Assembly (NCBI GenBank): GCA_963930645.1
Contig: OZ005656.1
Coordinates: 193,059,479 to 193,123,478, forward strand
Direction of reading: 5' to 3'
DNA length: 64,000 bases
From: Salticus scenicus
Lineage: Eukaryota > Arthropoda > Arachnida > Araneae > Salticidae
Part shown: one piece after another, positions 34,655 to 46,506 of the stretch
Layout of the letters: the number at the start of each line of letters is the position of its first letter
Numbering within the stretch: the stretch's first letter is position 1
Program-made: the position numbers and the translations under genes
Notes under the pieces: model-generated
What the model was told of the DNA's origin: nothing
Seen by the model: the letters and a program-made list of their open reading frames with translations, nothing else
Database searches by the model: none

Positions 34655-34959
34655 CACTTTCGCGGCCTCTAACGTAGATCCATGTCATTGGAAATCTGTA
34701 ATATGTCCAGTGGGCGTTTCTTTCACAATTTGTGTGTTACTATATTTCTTAAGAATATTCCTTATATTTATATTTAAATAAACAAAATAGTATGAATACA
34801 AATACTTTCACAAGAAAGAGTATAATTATTATGTATATTCATATGTAAAAAAAAATAGGGATATAGAAAGCCTCGTTTTGACATATTGTAGTTTCAATGA
34901 ATACCGGCCACAGGCGGAACAAACTATCTAAAAGACAAAAACGTGCGGTCCCGAAAGTG
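34655..34959. mobile_element. TTAA MITE, CACTTTCGCGACCGC family (copy 3)
   Basis: The left end CACTTTCGCGGCC is preceded by TTAA (34651-34654). The right end is GCGGTCCCGAAAGTG followed by TTTAA. At 305 bp it is the same length as copy 1 and is the orthologue of the copy at 5780. Confidence 0.82.
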
Positions 34960-35651
34960 TTTAATATTCAATAAAGAGGAAATACTGTTCAAAATAATTT
35001 CTATTTTGAGTAATACGTCACGTCTTTATACGTTTCTCTAAAACATGAAATTATTTCACAAATTCATGATTAAATAGCTGAAACTTTGTCATCAACAATC
35101 GGAACGGTAAATTTCACTCCTTTATATACGCCAGAGTTCCATGAAGAAGCAAACAAACTAAAATTAAGGAAACAAAAAACATTTTTAAAAGTAAAATATT
35201 GTTTCAAAAAAGCCAGAGGGTGGGGTTTATTATACTTTTCGAATGCTATCAAAATTTCCCGCCTGCAATGCATGAATTTTACGAAAAATAGGTTAATATG
35301 TATAGTAAACATCCAAACCTTACTCAGAAACCAATAAAAAAATCAAACAAAACAATAAGATAAAAATAAAAAATTTCTGTATTGGAATGAATTTGCATAA
35401 ATTGGTCTGATAAAGTATGTCCACAATAAAATGGTTTCCTACTGCCCAGAACGAATATTCCCCGTTCTGCAGTCGTCTACTGTACTTGAATTTTAAATTT
35501 CAAATTTGTAAAATCTCTATCTTTAAAAGTAATAAGACATATTACTTTGTTAAAAATTATTTTTCTATAATAAATGTGACGTAAGTTTTACGCCGTGATT
35601 AGAATAATCGAAAATAAATAATATTGCGCTTTGTTTCAATAATAGTTTATA

Positions 35652-35682
<31 letters not shown>

Positions 35683-36303
35683 TCCACTATATTATTTAGT
35701 ATTAAAAAAAAAAAAAAAAACATTTAATAAAAATTTAATATTTTATTATGTTAGTCATGCGATTAAATTTAAATAGCATTAGCTTACAAACGGTACAGTA
35801 AACGAACGCGAAAATGTCACAACAATATTAAAACAGAAAATTTGTTTTAAAAAATCTGAAAAAAATTAATAAATATTAATTATATTAATTTTAAAAAAAA
35901 GGGAAAAAAAGTATTGTTCACTGTGTATTGCTCTTTCAAATAATAATCCTCGTCTTACCGCGTTTTCTAAATTATGATATTTAACTTGAGGTGCACGAAT
36001 TCTAAAATATTCGAGTTTAAAAAAAAAAAAACGACAACAGGGATAAAATAGAATTTTAGCAGTGAGAAACTAGCAAAGTTATGTAATATTTAAGATTTAA
36101 CTTTTCAGAATCGAGTATACTCCTTTTTGCAACGGATGTCACGCCTTTAAGCAATTTTTCTAAAACCTTACATTATAGAACAAAAATATTTTACACATTT
36201 CCAATTAAATCATTTAAATTTTGTCTGCAGCATTCGATGTAGTAAATTCCATTGACATTTATGCATACCAGCGTCACATATAGAGTCATATACGAATATG
36301 CAA

Positions 36304-36510
36304 CATGCTTGCCAACATCCTAAATAATATTCCGTAGTGTTGATAGTCCCGCCCCTTTTTTTAACACTAGTAAATTTTTAAAGTAATTATCCAAATTAAT
36401 TAAGATTAAATAAGGAAAAAAAAATTAAATACTCTTAAAATATACTGGTGTGAAACAGAAGGCGGGGTTACCAATACTATGGAATATTAATTAATATGCT
36501 GGCAATTATG
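36304..36510. mobile_element. Palindromic MITE, uninterrupted, with ATATGCAA duplication
   Basis: The 207-bp element starts CATGCTTGCCAACATCC and ends GCTGGCAATTATG. An exact 8-bp duplication ATATGCAA lies at 36296-36303 and 36511-36518. Empty sites are at about 44,028 (GAGTATGCAAACTAGG) and, inverted, about 11,795. It shows the ancestral form of the interrupted copy at 7907 and indicates that this palindromic family makes 8-bp duplications. Confidence 0.92.
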
Positions 36511-37292
36511 ATATGCAAACTAGTTTTTTTAATATTGTATCCGAAATGTAGAGGCGGGGCTTCATCTCATTTGGAATTCTTTCTCAATTTCTCGCTTGCA
36601 TTGCGATAATTTATTTTAAAATTATCCAATTTGTGCCATAAACATCGAAATGTTGTTTAGAAAACAATTAGAATATCATAAAGGTAAATTAAAATAGTTT
36701 TTTGTCAAAATGCGTACAGATATTTCCTCACAGATGGTGCAAATTACATTAAATGACAGCCCCTTAGCAACAATAAAAAATGAACTATTACTGTAACTCA
36801 AAAAATAATGTTAGGAACGAGCTGCAAATTTTGAAACCCCTGTTATTGATGATGCCCGTTCTTATTAATGAATAGGTTATAATTCACAATTTTTTCAAAT
36901 ATGACATTATTAATAATTTTCATAATTCAAAAAATGTTTTTTTATCAAAAATATGCATGGAATATTTTAGGGTCGCTTCATTTTATCGTATATATTTAAA
37001 ACAGAATTTTAATATCATAATTATTTTGGAAGATATGAATTAATGTTTGTCACATTCATTTAACATTAGCATCCTCATATTATGACAGCTTATAACTCTA
37101 TGAAAAATTGAGCAAAATATATAAACTGTACCATTTTCCGCGAGGATTTGATTCAAAGAATTCAATTAAATTATAAAAAAAGGAGGGGGGGGGGGTTACC
37201 GTTGAAAAAAATGTCGACTGGTACTAACCACATGTATCTACGAACACTTATGGCGAAATGGGGTGGGTTTTTTTTTTTTTTTTCCCTGACTG

Positions 37293-37936
37293 AACTACGA
37301 AGTACGAACAGTGCCATGGAATAAATTAAAATGTAGCTATGTCTGTAAGTGTAACAAAATTATTATTGTAATTGATTAAACTGCCGCGTTGGACAATCTG
37401 GCATGTCAAGGGATTTTCTTATAGACAGGCATCGTTGGGTTTTCAGTGGCCATTCATAAGAGAGCTATATCAGTAACGAAATTAACTTTTCGTGAAATTT
37501 TAGAAGTCTATTAGATTGTGGTCAATAATCATACCTGCAACATTCAAACGTATGTGGTAACATTTATAATTTAATCCAAAGTACTGTTAGCCCTGCTTTT
37601 TTATTTTTTCACAGTATAATTTTAGAAAATATTTATCAAATATGTAATTACAATGAAATAAGAAGAAAATTGCTTTTAAAATGTACTAGTGTGAAGGAAG
37701 GGCGGGGCTAACAGTACTAAGGAATAAATTATAAATTTTATAAGAATAATTGCCAGTCGTCTCATTTTAAAGCGTAAAATTTTTAGTACCTGAATTTTTC
37801 CTACACCAGTCATATTTTGTAGTAATTTTATTTTAATTTAATCGTAACAACATTTGGAGAGAATTTTACTAAAAATAAAGTGGTGTAGAAAATGGGGCGC
37901 TTTTTCAAATGGAGTTAACAGGTTTACGCTTATTAA
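37293..37936. mobile_element. Shared spacer and MITE chain 3, units a and b (left part)
   Basis: 37,293-37,560 is spacer equal to 9,389-9,640. Unit a runs about 37,560-37,765 (GTACTGTTAGCCCTGC ... GGGCGGGGCTAACAGTACT). Unit b starts about 37,750 (TTGCCAGTCGTCTCATT) and is split by the 2.4-kb insert at 37,937. Confidence 0.65.
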
Positions 37937-38358
37937 CTCTTTCGGTCCCGTGGATATGAAATTTTTATCTACCTCAGAATCCCGGACAAATGCCCGAGAT
38001 TTCACCCCCACGGAAGTACAGAGCGGCTTCTTTCTCTATTCATGCGAGTGTCATTTCAACACGCCATAAGATTAGGGGAAGAATGGATTATTGTCTGGTC
38101 CAGTTTCACTGCCGAGTGGAGGGTGTGCAATATATTTTCCGCGAAATGCCTGGTACTATCACCATAAATAATACTTTTGCTTTCGAAACATAATAAATAT
38201 TATATGAATTTAAATTCACGTAGTATTTATAAAATGTCATAAAGCAGTTATCATATTGTCTATAACAATGATAATTAAAATTCCATGTATTTATTTATTT
38301 ATTTATGAAGAAGAAAACATAACGCAAAAACTTTAGAAAATCACTGTGCAATAACAAC

Positions 38359-38389
<31 letters not shown>

Positions 38390-39086
38390 ATTATCATTCT
38401 AACTATTTTTAAATATCTATTTTTTCAGAGTTAAGTTCATTTCATAAGTACAATTGAAAACCTCACTTTCTGAAAAATTTTATTGTAAATAAATAATAAA
38501 TTAAAAAAAAAAAGAGTAAGCCAACACCATTCGCAGCAGTTCATTCGATTCGAAATAATAGCACAACCCTTCATCAGATGAAAATGATAGGCACAAGCAC
38601 AGCATCAAAGCAGGACTTATATCTACTTTATACCTGAAAGAGCGATATAATGTTTTTCGGCCCAAAACAATTGTTATGAAGAAGGTTTTTTTTATTTTTT
38701 CAACTTACGGTATTTTTTTTTTTTGCAAAGTTTTTTTTTTTTTTTTTTTTCTTTTTCTATGTAAACATATAAATACATATAGTCAATTACAATGAAGAAA
38801 ATAGTTTTGTTAACGTTTTAAAGTCATCGTGTAAGAAGCACTTTTTTAAAATTATGAATCCAATTATTTTTAACATAGTTATTTATTTCAAGGGATATGC
38901 AGTTTTTTTTTCTTTTTTTTAAACTAATGGTGTAGTAGAAATAAAAATTCTTAGCAGTTCTTTTGGGTCGATATACAAAGCAATAACACAAAGGTTCACC
39001 AGAGGAAAAAGCTAGGCACTAGTCCGTGAAGGGGTGTGCTATTATTTCGACCCAAAACAATTGTCGTAAAGCTTTCTCATTTTCAT

Positions 39087-39120
<34 letters not shown>

Positions 39121-40354
39121 TAACGGTATTTTTTGCAAAATTTTATTCTTAATTTATACAGTTCAAGAAATAGTCATCTACAATGAAGAAAATACTGTTG
39201 TAAAGTTTTCGAACATTTTGTAATGCACAATGTGTAACTCTTTCTTAAATTATCATTCTAACTATTTTTAATCACCCACTTTGTCAGAGTTAAGTAAATT
39301 TGATAAGAGCAATTGAAAACCTCCTTTTATAAGAATTTTGATTGTAAATATTTATTAATTAATATTCGCTGAAGGACTAATGTTCTAAAGTAATAAGCAA
39401 TAATTTTAAAAAAAAAAAAAAAGTAAGCAAGCACCATAAATTAACAAAAATAAATTAAAGATTTGCAACAGTAGTTTCGATTCGAAATAATAGCCCAACC
39501 TTTCATCAGACAGAAATGTTAGCACAAGCACAGCATGAAAGCAGCACTTATATCTAATTTCTACCTGAAGAAGCGATGTATACTGTTTCTCAGCCCAAAA
39601 CAATTGTTGTGAGGAAGTTCTTTTTTTTTTTTTTATTCTTTTCAACCTGTATTTTCTTGCAAACACTTTTTATTTTCCTTTTGTTTCTTTCCTTCTTCTT
39701 TTTTCTTTTCTTTCTTTCTTTCTTTTTTTTTTTTTTTTTTTTTTTCATTATTAAAATAATCTAGAGGTTCTGCTCTTGGATTCAAACTATCTACTGAGTC
39801 TTAAGATCCCAAAAATTTCTTCTGATTATTAAAGTTCTTTATGTCGGAAGTCCACGTAAAAGTAATATGAAAATTACCATAATTTTCGTCTAGATCCACA
39901 CCGAAATCAGAAACAGTTTCGGTGTTTGGTAAGATTCTATTTCTTCTGAATTTTCATCACTATCACTGCTATCAATCGATTTGTTAATTTCATTTTCAGT
40001 AAATGCAAATAAAATCGCATTAATTTCGTATTGTGTTATTTTTCTACATCAAAAAGCCATAATAAACAGAAAAAAATAAGAACACACAGGATGATCTCAG
40101 CTAATGAACTGCGATTACAAAATTTTGTCTCTCACTTCAAAATCTTTAGGACAAGAAAACTCCCTCCCCTATCCCTTCTTGTCACCGTAAAGTTAACCCG
40201 CCCACTTATCATCTGCACTGACAACTAACTGCGGAAAAATGACCATCGCGAAGATAAAAGAGCGAAAAGGGGGGATGAACTATCACAGGCGTTTTAGGGC
40301 CGGAATGGGATTGAGAGCTTTCGGGCGGCTTCGGCCGTAGCGGGAACGAAAGAG
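37937..40354. mobile_element. 2.4-kb piggyBac-like relic with TTAA duplication
   Basis: The ends CTCTTTCGGTCCCG and, inverted, CTCTTTCGTTCCCG are flanked by TTAA at 37933-37936 and 40355-40358. Block I has the unfilled site at about 10,043 (GATTATTAGTGAG). A minus-strand acidic peptide near the right end (39,929-40,040) fits a transposase N-terminus. Inside are three copies of a CCTGAAGAAGCGAT...CCAAAACAATTGT motif (about 38,625, 39,020, 39,555) and several long T runs, so it is itself a host for older insertions. Most of the transposase gene is missing. Confidence 0.75.
39929..40040 (-). pseudogene. Possible piggyBac-type transposase N-terminal remnant
   Basis: The minus-strand reading gives TQYEINAILFAFTENEIN then KSIDSSDSDENSEEIES, an acidic Ser/Asp/Glu-rich segment like that preceding the DDE domain in piggyBac-type transposases. 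It lies about 310 bp inside the right TTAA terminus of its element and reads inward. The frame has a stop just upstream and no DDE domain follows. Assignment rests on position and acidity only. Confidence 0.35.
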
Positions 40355-40385
40355 TTAATGAGTTTTTTTGGCAGGTATGTTTACC

Positions 40386-40445
40386 GACCTCGGTCCTGGT
40401 TTAGCTCAACACCGCTCTTCGAGCGGTGAGCCGGGGGCTGTACCG
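40386..40445. other. Short G+C-rich hairpin insert
   Basis: Between TTACC and CAGGT, block II carries about 60-70 extra bases absent from block I (GGTTACCAGGTGTG, about 10,070). It contains a strong hairpin CACCGCTCTTCGAGCGGTG with a nearby GGTTTAGCTCAA and GAGCCGGGGGCTG. It is too short for a normal MITE and is far richer in G+C than its surroundings. I do not recognise it. Confidence 0.6.
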
Positions 40446-40827
40446 CTGTTCAGGTTTGTTCTAAATATGAATTAGAAAGTTTTTTAGCACAAGCCCATTT
40501 TTTCACACCTCTTTATTTTTAGAGTAATTATCTCCAAATGAAGTTACGATTAACAGGGATGGAACACTGGCGCAGTATTCATACCACTATCAATGTAAGA
40601 AAATTTTCTACTTGTTAAATCAACGATATTATAGGTAGTAAAATTTCTTAAACAGATTCCGGTATGAATTCTGCGCCCGTGTTCCATCCCTGGATTAAAT
40701 AAGTTTAAAATTATTCTAAAAATTTACTGGTGTTTAAATAAAGGCGGGTGCTAAAAAAAAAAAAAAAAAAAAAAGAATAAGATCGTTTGCAAACTTGTCA
40801 ATAATCCGTCTGTCTTGTCTTCATCTG
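40446..40827. mobile_element. MITE chain 3, unit c with nested 139-bp MITE
   Basis: Unit c (CACACCTCTTTATTTTTAGAG ... TAAAGGCGGGTGCT) is split at ACGATTAA by the element at 40554-40692. It matches about 10,075-10,310 of block I, where the site is uninterrupted. Confidence 0.65.
40554..40692. mobile_element. 139-bp MITE, CAGGGATGGAACAC ends (twin 1)
   Basis: The ends CAGGGATGGAACACTGGCGC and GCGCCCGTGTTCCATCCCTG are inverted repeats of about 22 bp. The flanking duplication is six bases, GATTAA (40548-40553 and 40693-40698). Block I shows the unfilled site (TTACGATTAAATAAG, about 10,168). It is the same length as the twin at 46928, where the duplication is also six bases. Confidence 0.88.
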
Positions 40828-41079
40828 CAGGAATCGTAGTCTCCGCCTTTTTTTTTTTTTTTTTTTAAGGGAACTTTTAGAAATGAGCAATTTATGCCTT
40901 TTATGCTACAGCTAATTTTATGCAATAATTTTTATTTTGTTAAATCACGGCCCACTACTTTAAAGCTACAATAAAGATTTCTCTAAGGAAAAAGTGGTTG
41001 CAAAAGGGGCAGAAATTTCTCGTCCCTAAAAGTTTCCTGAAAAAAAAAAAAAAAAAAAAGGCTGAGTCTACAACCCCTG
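40828..41079. mobile_element. hAT-type MITE unit d of chain 3
   Basis: The left end CAGGAATCGTAGTCTCCGCC and the right end GTCTACAACCCCTG belong to the CAGGGGTCGTA family (7416). The interior matches the family (CTACAGCTAATTTTATGCAAT; TTCTCGTCCCTAAAAG). Orthologue of 10,333-10,556. Confidence 0.75.
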
Positions 41080-41118
41080 CTGATTTCAAGACGTCATTCT
41101 TTTTGACTGTAAATTAGG

Positions 41119-41334
41119 CATACTTGCCAACCATCTTATTAATTACCGTACAATTGTTGACACCCCTTGTAAAAAACGCCCCTTTTTTCACACAACTTTA
41201 TCTCTAGAGCAATTATTTCCAAATCTTTTTACGATTAATTAAGAATAAATTACTTTAAAAACTGACTGGTGTGAAAAAAAAAAAGGCGTGCACTAAAAGT
41301 TGTACAGTTCATAATGAGATGGTTGGCAAGTATG
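41119..41334. mobile_element. Palindromic MITE unit e (intact ends)
   Basis: The ends CATACTTGCCAACCATCTTA and GAGATGGTTGGCAAGTATG are clear inverted repeats, with the CCGT(A)CAATTGTT / GTTGTACAGTT inner arms and a CTCTAGAG centre. Flanks TTAGG / TTTAGG are suggestive of a decayed duplication. Orthologue of 10599-10815. Confidence 0.82.
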
Positions 41335-42027
41335 TTTAGGTAATGATTATGTGTTTTTATCAGATGCTTGATTTTCAAATTAATTGCAAGTGAGCTGTTA
41401 GTTATCATTTATCAAAATATTTTAGATAGTAGTAATAAAATGTACCTGTGAATGTTTCAATGAAAGTTAAATTAAGAGTACGTCTGGCGGCCTACAACTG
41501 TTATCATAATAATTGGCTGAAAAAACTTTTAGATAGAATGACATAACAATATAGGTGACAAATCATAGAGCTTTACTAATTCGTAGTTATATTTAAATTA
41601 GAAATTCAAAAAAATGTAAGACTTAATAGGGAATAATATCTTACCTACATTCATTCTTATGGAGAAATCAGTAAACATAAATTAACAAAGTAAAAAAAAA
41701 GAAAAAAAACGAAGAAAGAAAAGCATTATTGTCAAACTAATTACTGAAAAGTAATTAAATATATATAATATATATAAGGAAATAAAATTCAGTTATTTTA
41801 TTGTATATCGGCATTCTAGTTACGGAAAAAATTGCGTTTGTGTTTTAAAAACATGAGTTTTCTTACATATCTAGAATAGTTACATATGAAACAGTAAAAA
41901 TATACAAAAACATAAATGTGAACTTTTATTATAATCTACACCAGTAATATTTTGTCAGAAAGTGTAATAATATTATTCCTTTGACATAATTTTGTTACTG
42001 TAACAAAATATATATTTATAAATTGTA
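41335..42027. other. Shared spacer
   Basis: Corresponds to 10,816-10,921, 13,766-14,159 and 15,891-16,060 of block I joined without the two insertions there. It therefore shows the unfilled sites of R4 (about 41,440) and of the TGTTACCG element (about 41,808). No gene. Confidence 0.6.
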
Positions 42028-44893
42028 CAGTCACCCAAAAAAAAAACGCCACCCCCCCACCCAATTTCGCCGTAAATTATCGTAGAAACATGCGGCTGGT
42101 ACCTATCGATCTGTAATAACGTCTAGTTTTTAATGGTGTAGTTATATTTTGCTTAAGGGGTCATCTACATATTAAAACACGTATAAACTTCATTTTTTTC
42201 AATGACGACCCCTATTTTTGACCTCATATTCACATTTCTGAGATCAAGGCAGTTCGGAAAACTTACCTATTTATAGACTTTAAATTAATTTTAAACAGAG
42301 TTACACGTGAAAATGTGTTAGGGGACCGTCTATACATTTAGAAAAAATAAATCGTGATCAACTACCCAATATTCATTATTTATAAAATTTCACACCGGAA
42401 AAAAAGTCCAGGAATGTTTATTATAAAATAAAAAACGATTCAAATTCGCAGAACTTTCATTATTAGCTTATGAATTAAAAGATTTTTATTGGTTTCAATT
42501 TATTAAACATTATTATTGAAAGTTAAATACATCACTTCGTACGAAGAAAAATAATAGCTTGAATGATATGAACCCTACAATATTGAATTACAAAAATCTA
42601 AATACCAAGGTAAAAGAACAGTAGTAATAATGATAATAATATTAATAGCAGTTAAAAAAAAGGTGTTTAATATTTAAGAAAAAGAATTATCTACTTCTTA
42701 AAAGCAAAAACTATTTTATTTAAGAGACAAAAATTTAAGTTAAAATACATTTAAAAACAAAATATATATATATAAACAATTAAAATCTACTAACTAACAA
42801 TTATTATCTACTTCTTGTTGGGTATATTTTTATTTTATACAGTAAGCCTCGCATGAAAGTGTTACTATAAAGTTTTACATTTAATTTTAGGCGTACAAAC
42901 CAACAATAGATAATATACAAAAATATACATAACAAGATTTAAACTAAAATCTGAGAAAGGATATTTAATATTTTCGCGACTGCTGATGTAGTTTCACGTC
43001 ATTTGGAAATCTGTAACTCCTCCAGTGGGCGTTTCTTTCACAATTTGTGTGTTACGATATTTCTTAAGAATATTCCTTATATTCATATTTATATAAACAA
43101 AATAGTATGAAACAAATTTTTTCACTAGAAAGAGTGTATATTCATATTATTGTGTATATTCATATGAAAATAAACATGGATATGGAAAAAACGGTTTCCT
43201 ATTGCCTAGAACGAATATTCCCCGTTCTGCAATCGTCTACTGTACTTGAATTCTTAATTATAAATGTGTAAAATCTATATCTTTAAAAGTAATAAGACAT
43301 ATTACTTTGTTTTAAATTCTTTTTCCGTAATAAATGTGACGACAGTTTTACGCCGTGATTAGAATAATAGAAAATAAATAATATTGCACTTTGTTTCAAT
43401 AATAGATTTTAAAACTTAAAGAAAAAAAAATACCACTTTATTATTCAGTATTAAAAAAACATTTAATAGAAGTTTTATATTTTATTATGTTACGTCATGC
43501 GATAAAATTTAAATAGCATAAACGGTAGAGTAAGCAAATGCGAAAATTTCACAAGATTAAAACAGAAAATTTGTTTTAAAAATTCTGATAAAATTAATAA
43601 AAATCAATTATATGAATTTTAAAAAAGGAAAAAACAAAAGTATTGTTCACTGCGTATTGCTCTTTCAAATAATATTCCTCGTCTTACCGCGTTTTTTTAC
43701 TGTCATGATACTTAATTGAGGTGCACGAATCCTAGAATATTCAAGTTAAAAACAAAAGACAAAAGGGATAAAATAGAATTTTAGCAGTGAGAAGCTAGAA
43801 AAAGTTATGTAATATTTAAGAACAAAGACTTAACATTTCAGAATCGAGTAAACTCCCTTCTGCAGCGAAAGCCACGCCTTTACAGAATTTTTCTAAAACT
43901 TTACATTATAAAACAAATTTATTTTACATACTTCCAATTAAATCATTTAAATTTTGTCTTCAGCATTCAATGTAGTAAATGCCATTGACATTTATGCATA
44001 CCAGCGTCACATATAGTGTCATATACGAGTATGCAAACTAGGTTTTTTAATACTGTTTCCGCAATATAGAGGCGGGGCTACATTTCTTTTGGAATTCTTT
44101 CCCAATCTCTTGCCTGCATTGCTATAATTTTATAAAAAAATAAGCCAATTTGTATAATAAACATCGAAATGTTCCTTAGAAAACAATTATAATAACATAA
44201 AGGTAAATTAAAATAGTTTTTCGTCAAAATGTATAGAAATATTGACTCACAGATGATACAAATTATAACAAGTGACGCCCCCCTAACAGCAGTAAAAAAT
44301 GAAATATCACTGTAACTCAAAAAATAATGTTAGGAACGAGCTGTAAATTTGGAAACCCATGTTTTTGATGATGCCCGTTCTATTCGTGTAAAAATTAACA
44401 TAGGTCATAATTCATAATTTTTTCAAATATGAATTTATTAAAAATTTTCATAATTCAAAAAATGTTTTTTTAGCAAAAATTTGCATGGAATATGTTTGGG
44501 TCACTTCATTCTAACGAATAAAAAAAACAGAATTTAAATATCATAATTATTTCGGAAGATATGATTTAATGTTTGTCACATTCATTTAACATTAGCATCC
44601 CCAAATTTTGACAGCTTATAACTCTATGAAAAATTGAGCGAAATATATAAACTATACCATTTTCCGTGATGATTTGATCCAAAGAATTAAAAAATATTAT
44701 AAAAAAGGGGGGTTACCATTGAAAAAAATGAAGTTGATGTCAGTTTTAATATGTAGACGACCCCCTAAGTAAAATCTAACTATAACATTATAAACTGGAC
44801 GTTATTACAAACTGATCGGTACCAGTCGCATGTTTCTACGATAATTTACGGCGAAATTAGGTGGGGGGGTGGCGTTTTTTTTTTGGGTGACTG
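42028..44893. mobile_element. Large TA-flanked inverted-repeat element, copy R3 (2.87 kb)
   Basis: CAGTCACCCAAAA at the left and TTTTGGGTGACTG at the right are flanked by TA at 42026-42027 and 44894-44895. These are the cleanest ends of the four copies. Inverted terminal regions of about 200 bp contain TTCGCCGTAAATTATCGTAG and GGTACCTATCGATCTG. It carries the internal deletion shared with R4 (junction near 43,188: ATATGGAAAAAACGG), a truncated TTAA MITE from 42,968, and no palindromic MITE at ATATGCAA. Non-coding. Confidence 0.88.
42968..43188. mobile_element. Truncated TTAA MITE (CACTTTCGCGACCGC family)
   Basis: The left end TATTTTCGCGACTGC is preceded by TTAA (42964-42967). The right end is removed by the deletion shared with R4. 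The interior matches the complete copies. Confidence 0.7.
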
Positions 44894-44920
44894 TACACGC
44901 TTATTAAAACAATTGTTAAC

Positions 44921-44978
44921 GTTGCCAGATGTAGGTATTTTTCCCTACAGTAGATTATGTTAGCTTTGATTTTGGCGT

Positions 44979-45017
<39 letters not shown>

Positions 45018-46253
45018 CTGTTTTGTTGGGACTTTTCTATTATCTAATGAAAATTATAACATTCTTTTTGAAAACTCAAAAAGTTTTAAAATTATCTGAA
45101 AGTTGCTTACAATACCTTGTTTCTGATACATTATTTTATTATAGATTGATGCGAGGTGAAACATCTCATAACTCAGAGTTGCCAAAATCTATAATTTATT
45201 CCAGTGTATTATTAGTACCGCCCTCTACTTCTCGTATTTCTACTACTTTTTTATAAGAGCTGTTTTTTTCCTAATTAATCTTAGTAACATACTGGGGAAA
45301 ATTACTCAAGAAAGTCAGTAAGGGAGAAAAAAGGGCATTATTATTATTGCGCCAGCATAAATTATAATAGTTGGAAAATTTGCATATTTTTTATATGTCC
45401 TCTCTTTTATTATTATTACTATTATTCCGAAATGGTAAATTTATTATATAATTTTAATAAAAAATATAACATTTATTTAATATTTTGGTATAATTAACAT
45501 CAAGGTTTTAAAATAAATCGGACAATAAGTCATGTACATGTTAAAATTAAATTTCCTCGAAATGCTAGTTGTCAAATTATTTGTAATTCGTATACAACCA
45601 CCCCTCAAATAAAATATATTGTGCAGTACAAAATCTGAATCGTAAATATATTATACTGATCTAAAAGTGTATTTTATTTTGTTTTACATCAGAATGCGTT
45701 GTCTTTCGTTTTCGTTTCTGTAAATTAGTCTTTTTATTTCTCTTTGATGTGCTCACACCACCCATTTCGTGTAGCCACACCCCCTAAGAAATCGCAGTAA
45801 TCAAGTCGGTATTTGCTGGTTTAACATTGATTATTTATTACTAACTTAAATTTATTAGGTAAGTTTGATATGATGCGAAAAGATGTCAAAGGAGATTAGC
45901 TGTTTGATTTATAAATTGTAGAATGAATTATTTGATTTTTAAATTATAGAAATATAGTCCATTTTATTTACTGTGTTTTCACGAATATAATTTGTATTCA
46001 TATGTTAGGTACTCGTATTTATTTTTGTCCATTTGTTTCAACAATGAACTTATGTGCATATTAATAAGAATGGATCTTTTTTTCTTTTTCTAAATGCTAG
46101 AAAATATTAAAATAATAATAATATGATTTTATATAATTTCTATTAATATTTTCTAATCGTAGGGTATTTTGTAGGGTAAAAATATTTTAACGTAGGGGAT
46201 ATAGGGATTTTTTCTCCATGTAGTAGGGATAATTTAAAATTTCATCTGGCAAC
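44921..46253. mobile_element. 1.3-kb element with GTTGCCAGATG ends
   Basis: GTTGCCAGATG (44921-44931) is matched by CATCTGGCAAC (46243-46253), and the next blocks TTTTCCCTAC / GTAGGGATAA also pair. GTTGCCAGA-type ends are common in hAT MITEs. A clean 8-bp duplication is not visible. Nested within is a palindromic unit of the CCGCC family (about 45,178-45,380: GTTGCCAAAATCTATAATTT ... AATTATAATAGTTGGAAAAT). The rest, including 45,400-46,200, has no recognisable gene. Confidence 0.6.
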
Positions 46254-46259
46254 CTTGCA

Positions 46260-46292
<33 letters not shown>

Positions 46293-46506
46293 CATAAAAT
46301 AATGGTAATAACTTTTTGCGGTATATTTTTTGCAGGTCTCGGCAGTTCTTAATAAGAGTAATTATCACTATTTTTCTCGAGAAAATTCTTATGATAATTT
46401 TCGAAGATAAAATACCTCGACGATGCAATTGCTTTTAAAATATTCCAGTGTGAAAGAAGGGCGGTGCTAACAGTACTCCAAAATAAATTATAAATATTAC
46501 CAGCAT

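Larger units (their letters stand above)
33811..37292. mobile_element. Large TA-flanked inverted-repeat element, copy R2 (3.48 kb)
   Basis: The left end CAGTCAACAAAA is preceded by TA (33,809-33,810); the right end is TTTCCCTGACTG. It is the orthologue of R1. It contains the TTAA MITE (34655-34959) and the palindromic MITE (36304-36510) but lacks the SINE-bearing hAT MITE, the 174-bp MITE and the 8,302 insert. A conserved short open frame (35,086-35,337; also 6,202-6,393 in R1) shares FTPLYT.EFHEEANKLKLR. It has an overlapping open frame on the other strand and I do not consider it a gene. Confidence 0.82.

Noticed and set aside
35086..35337. Short frame with FTPLYTPEFHEEANKLKLRK, also present at 6,202, as a conserved gene of the large element
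   Set aside because: It is open on both strands, its C-terminus differs by frameshifts between copies, and R3 and R4 have it deleted while still having moved.
39026..39764. Membrane proteins with long Phe runs
   Set aside because: The Phe runs translate poly-T/TTTC tracts; they are low-complexity artefacts.
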